In this document: positions 61,681-64,000 of the stretch, in pieces
How positions within the stretch are numbered: position 1 is the first letter of the stretch
Layout: each line of letters begins with the position of its first letter
DNA from: Bradyrhizobium sp. NDS-1
Lineage (GTDB): Bacteria > Pseudomonadota > Alphaproteobacteria > Rhizobiales > Xanthobacteraceae
NCBI RefSeq assembly: GCF_032918005.1
Contig: NZ_CP136628.1
Coordinates: 3,023,501-3,087,500, forward strand
Length of the DNA stretch: 64,000 nucleotides
Direction: 5' to 3'
Position numbers and translations under genes: made by a program
Notes under the pieces: generated by a model
Told to the model about the DNA's origin: nothing
Database searches by the model: none
The model's input: only the letters and a program-made list of their open reading frames with translations

Positions 61681-63601
61681 CCGATTGCGGACGAGGCGCG
61701 ATCCCAAGCGCCTTGATCCGCGAGGCCAGCGTGGTCGGCTTGATGTCCAGCATCTCCGCCGCGCCGCCGGGACCGAACACTTTCCCTGTGCAGGCTTCGA
61801 GTGCGGCGAGGATGTTGGCGCGCTCGTAGTCGCGCATCTCGGACGAGGTCATGACGGTCGGCCGTGCATCGGCCTTCTGGCGTGCCGTGCCGATCGTGGG
61901 CTGCGCGCCGGAGGAGTCCGGCAGGTCGATTCGCAAACGGCCGTTCTGCGACAGGATCGCGGCGCGCTCGATCACGTTCTGCAGTTCGCGGACATTGCCG
62001 GGCCAGTCGTAGCGGGTGAGCCGCCGCGCATCGCCTTCCGACAGACGCAGGTTGGATTTCAACGCCTTGCTCTCGCGCGTCAAAAAATGCTGGGCGAGCA
62101 GGGGGATGTCCTCGCGCCGTTCGCGCAGAGGCACCGTCTCGATCGGGAATACGTTGAGGCGGAAATAGAGGTCCTCGCGAAAGCGACCGCGCTGGACCTC
62201 CTGCTTGAGGTCGCGGTTGGTCGCGGCGATGACGCGGACGTCGACGGCGCGCGTGCGTTCCTGGCCGACGCGCTCGAAATTGCCCTCCTGCAGCACGCGC
62301 AGCAGCTTGCCCTGTAATTCGAGCGGAATTTCGCCGACCTCGTCGAGGAACAGCGTGCCGCCGTCGGCGAGCTCGAACCGGCCGATGCGGTCGCGCGTTG
62401 CGCCGGTGAAGGCGCCGCGGACATGGCCGAAGAACTCGCTCTCGAACAATTCCCGCGGGATCGCCGCGCAGTTGACGCGGATCAGCGGCCGGTCGCTGCG
62501 GGTGGAATCCTCGTGGATGGCGCGCGCGATCAGCTCCTTGCCGGTACCGGACTCCCCGGTGATCATCACCGCCGCCGTGGTCGGCGCCACCAGCTTGACC
62601 TGGCGCAGCGTCTTCTGGATCGCCTCGCTTCCACCGATGATGCCGCGCGGATTGGTCTCGATGCGGATTTCCTCCTGAAGATAGGCATTCTCAAGTTCGA
62701 GCCGCTCGCGCAGGCGGTCGACCTCTGCTAGCGCGGCATGCAGCTTCTCGTCGGCCTCGCGCCGCTGGCTGACATCGCGAAACACGACCACGGCGCCGAC
62801 CACGACGCCGCGGTCGCGGATCGGCGTGGACGTGTATTCGACCCACGCCGGAGAACCGTCCTTTCGCCAGAATACTTCGCCGTCGACCTGGTGCACGGCG
62901 CCGTCGCGGAACGCCGCGTAGATCGGGCAATCATGGTTGTGATAGTGCCGGCCGTCGTGGTGAGTGTGGTGCACGATCGGATGGATCTCCTTGCCGACCA
63001 GCTCCTCGGCGGTCCAGCCCAGCATGCGTTCGGCCGCGGGATTCACGAAGGTGGTCTTGCCCTCGGCATTGACGCCATAGATGCCTTCGCCGGCGGCGCG
63101 CAGAATCAGCTGGTTCTCGCGCTCGATGTCCTGGAACACGCGCTCGACCCGCTGCCAGGTCGCGATCCCACCTCGCATGTGGTCCTCGGCGGCGGCATCG
63201 ACATTGCGGCGGCGGCGCGCCTCGAGATCGGTGAGGACGAGCAGCACCAGGGTACGGTCGCCGTGGCTGACGAGGCAACCTGACGTTTCGAGCCGGAGCT
63301 CCTGGCCAGTGGCGTACCGAGGGGCCAGCGCCGTGGTCCAGTAGGCGCCCTTGTGCAGCACGGCCTGGGTGAACACGGTGAGTGCGGGAAGCTGGCCGTT
63401 GTGAAGCGTGCTGGCCTTGGTCTGCCGCAACAGGGCTCGGTCGTAGCCGAGCAGGGAGCAGGCGGCCGGATTGGCATCGATGATCTGGTCGCCGTAGGGG
63501 TCGACCAGCAGCGTCGCCTCGACGGAGGACTCGAAGGCCGCAATTCGTGGGTCGATGGTCCGGGCCGCGTCGTCGTGGCCAGGCATTGGCGTCGTTGCCA
63601 T
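61655..63601 (-). CDS. Sigma-54-dependent activator, PAS-PAS-AAA+-Fis
   Basis: A 648-residue regulator. PAS 1 covers about 20-125; PAS 2 about 165-280 with a His-rich loop ([18 protein letters not shown]). A linker coiled coil follows, then the AAA+ domain with Walker A GESGTGKE (about 349-356), GAFTGA (about 396-401) for sigma-54 contact and [12 protein letters not shown] as Walker B. The C-terminus is a Fis HTH ([20 protein letters not shown]). No receiver domain, so the PAS domains sense the signal. Start at 63601 with GAGAT upstream; a codon at 63661 would add 20 residues. The final PSRRPL comes from a palindromic repeat. Divergent from the gene at 63761. Confidence 0.92.
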   Translation of the reverse strand: MATTPMPGHDDAARTIDPRIAAFESSVEATLLVDPYGDQIIDANPAACSLLGYDRALLRQTKASTLHNGQLPALTVFTQAVLHKGAYWTTALAPRYATGQELRLETSGCLVSHGDRTLVLLVLTDLEARRRRNVDAAAEDHMRGGIATWQRVERVFQDIERENQLILRAAGEGIYGVNAEGKTTFVNPAAERMLGWTAEELVGKEIHPIVHHTHHDGRHYHNHDCPIYAAFRDGAVHQVDGEVFWRKDGSPAWVEYTSTPIRDRGVVVGAVVVFRDVSQRREADEKLHAALAEVDRLRERLELENAYLQEEIRIETNPRGIIGGSEAIQKTLRQVKLVAPTTAAVMITGESGTGKELIARAIHEDSTRSDRPLIRVNCAAIPRELFESEFFGHVRGAFTGATRDRIGRFELADGGTLFLDEVGEIPLELQGKLLRVLQEGNFERVGQERTRAVDVRVIAATNRDLKQEVQRGRFREDLYFRLNVFPIETVPLRERREDIPLLAQHFLTRESKALKSNLRLSEGDARRLTRYDWPGNVRELQNVIERAAILSQNGRLRIDLPDSSGAQPTIGTARQKADARPTVMTSSEMRDYERANILAALEACTGKVFGPGGAAEMLDIKPTTLASRIKALGIAPRPQSAHPSRRPL

Positions 63602-63653
63602 TGCGAAATCTCGTAATTCGGCTACGAATTTTCGTATATCACGATTTTTCGTA
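63602..63653. promoter_or_regulatory. Three tandem palindromic sites, probable enhancer (UAS)
   Basis: TGCGAAATCTCGTA (63602-63615), TACGAATTTTCGTA (63623-63636) and CACGATTTTTCGTA (63640-63653). The shared pattern is TACGAA-A/T-TTCGTA. Centres are 21 and 17 bp apart. They lie 75-125 bp before the sigma-54 promoter at 63712, the usual enhancer distance, and directly before the activator's own start. Confidence 0.65.
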
Positions 63654-63711
63654 GCGACCAAGCTTCACTGAAAGCGTTGCGTCATCAATGCCGTGGACGG
63701 CAGAGCCGCCG

Positions 63712-63727
63712 TGGCATGCTCCTTGCG
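63712..63727 (+). promoter_or_regulatory. Sigma-54 promoter of the gene at 63761
   Basis: TGGCAT-GCTCC-TTGCG matches the -24/-12 consensus TGGCAC-N5-TTGC with one change. It lies 33 bp before the start codon, downstream of the tandem palindromes. Confidence 0.75.
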
Positions 63728-63760
63728 TAATTCCTCCTGCAACGACGCGCAGGAGGTCCG

Positions 63761-64000
63761 ATGTCCACGTTCGACAATCCGTTCGATCCCAACCGCAACC
63801 TCCGTGATGGCTGCGCCTGTGGCCAGCATCGCTCGGCAGCCGAGCACGAGCAGGCGACCACGGCGCTTCGCTGCGAGCCGGCCGAGAGCGAGGACAAACG
63901 CTACGAGGGCGTCGTTGCCTCCGCCGTCATGCGCGCGATGTTTCCGCAGGACGTGGCGCGGCGCGCCTTCCTGAAATCGGTTGGTGCCTCCACCGCGCTT
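63761..64000 (+). CDS. Tat-dependent substrate-binding protein, NrtA/SsuA-like (3' truncated by window)
   Basis: The frame stays open to the window end, giving the first 80 residues. The Tat motif ARRAFLKSVGAS sits at residues 66-77, after an unusually long 65-residue head that contains DGCACGQHRSAAEH (Cys at 18, 20 and 38). I recall this layout in nitrate/sulfonate/taurine-type ABC transporter substrate-binding proteins of Bradyrhizobium, but the binding domain itself is outside the window. AGGAGG 5 bp before the ATG, and the sigma-54 promoter 33 bp upstream, support the start. Presumably first gene of a transporter operon. Confidence 0.65.
   Translation, partial: MSTFDNPFDPNRNLRDGCACGQHRSAAEHEQATTALRCEPAESEDKRYEGVVASAVMRAMFPQDVARRAFLKSVGASTAL

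Overview
The window is high-GC alphaproteobacterial chromosome, most likely from Bradyrhizobium or a very close relative. This rests on protein families recalled by eye, on a recA with a GAAC-N7-GAAC SOS box, on a class I fumarase, and on several families of short palindromic intergenic repeats of the kind that litter Bradyrhizobium genomes. No database search was possible; product names are read from motifs.

Layout. 0-6 kb: exported proteins, a glutathione S-transferase and class I fumarase. 6-12.3 kb: small secreted and membrane proteins, then a carotenoid-cleavage oxygenase divergent from a TetR regulator with clear operators. 11-13 kb: a lysine-rich basic protein and a SET-domain protein with a histone-like tail. 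13-16.4 kb: VOC protein, alpha/beta hydrolase and SDR, divergent from a LysR regulator. 16.4-17.2 kb: non-coding repeat DNA. 17.3-22.6 kb: tandem MmyB-type XRE regulators, a thioesterase, a FrnE-like DsbA protein and a GNAT-like protein. 22.7-31.3 kb: a divergon around an ArsR-type regulator of the SqrR/BigR kind; leftward sqr, trxC, a DUF2892 protein and ccoG; rightward an RND efflux pair and an AhpD-like protein. 31.3-37.3 kb: many small exported or cytoplasmic proteins. 37.3-42.2 kb: an accessory island (lower GC in part, IS1-like transposase, odd tRNA gene, winged-helix protein, PBECR-like nuclease, fragments resembling IS21-type ends) lying against the recA promoter. 42.2-56.3 kb: core genes recA, gcvTHP with a tandem glycine riboswitch, alaS, a MlotiK1-like channel, icd, and a trmJ-DUF559 fusion. 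56.4-64 kb: a Tat-exported DUF1254 protein, a TetR regulator, an OsmC / acyl-CoA dehydrogenase-like / double-rhodanese operon, and a PAS-AAA+-Fis sigma-54 activator divergent from a Tat substrate-binding protein gene that runs off the window.

How the genes work together. Two regulatory modules stand out. The first is the probable sulfide/persulfide divergon at 22.7-31.3 kb: a 30-bp near-perfect palindrome covers both divergent promoters, so one repressor could control sulfide oxidation, thiol reduction, a cbb3-oxidase assembly factor and an efflux pump. The second is at 58.8-64 kb: two sigma-54 promoters, one before the OsmC operon and one before the substrate-binding protein, flank the sigma-54 activator, whose upstream region carries three copies of a TACGAAATTTCGTA-like palindrome at enhancer distance. 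The gene content suggests organosulfur uptake and use, but the substrate cannot be read from the sequence.

Several genes here encode fewer than 60 residues (34175, 36420, 36743, 41757 and 41976) and are easily missed. Regions without a gene are described as separate entries.
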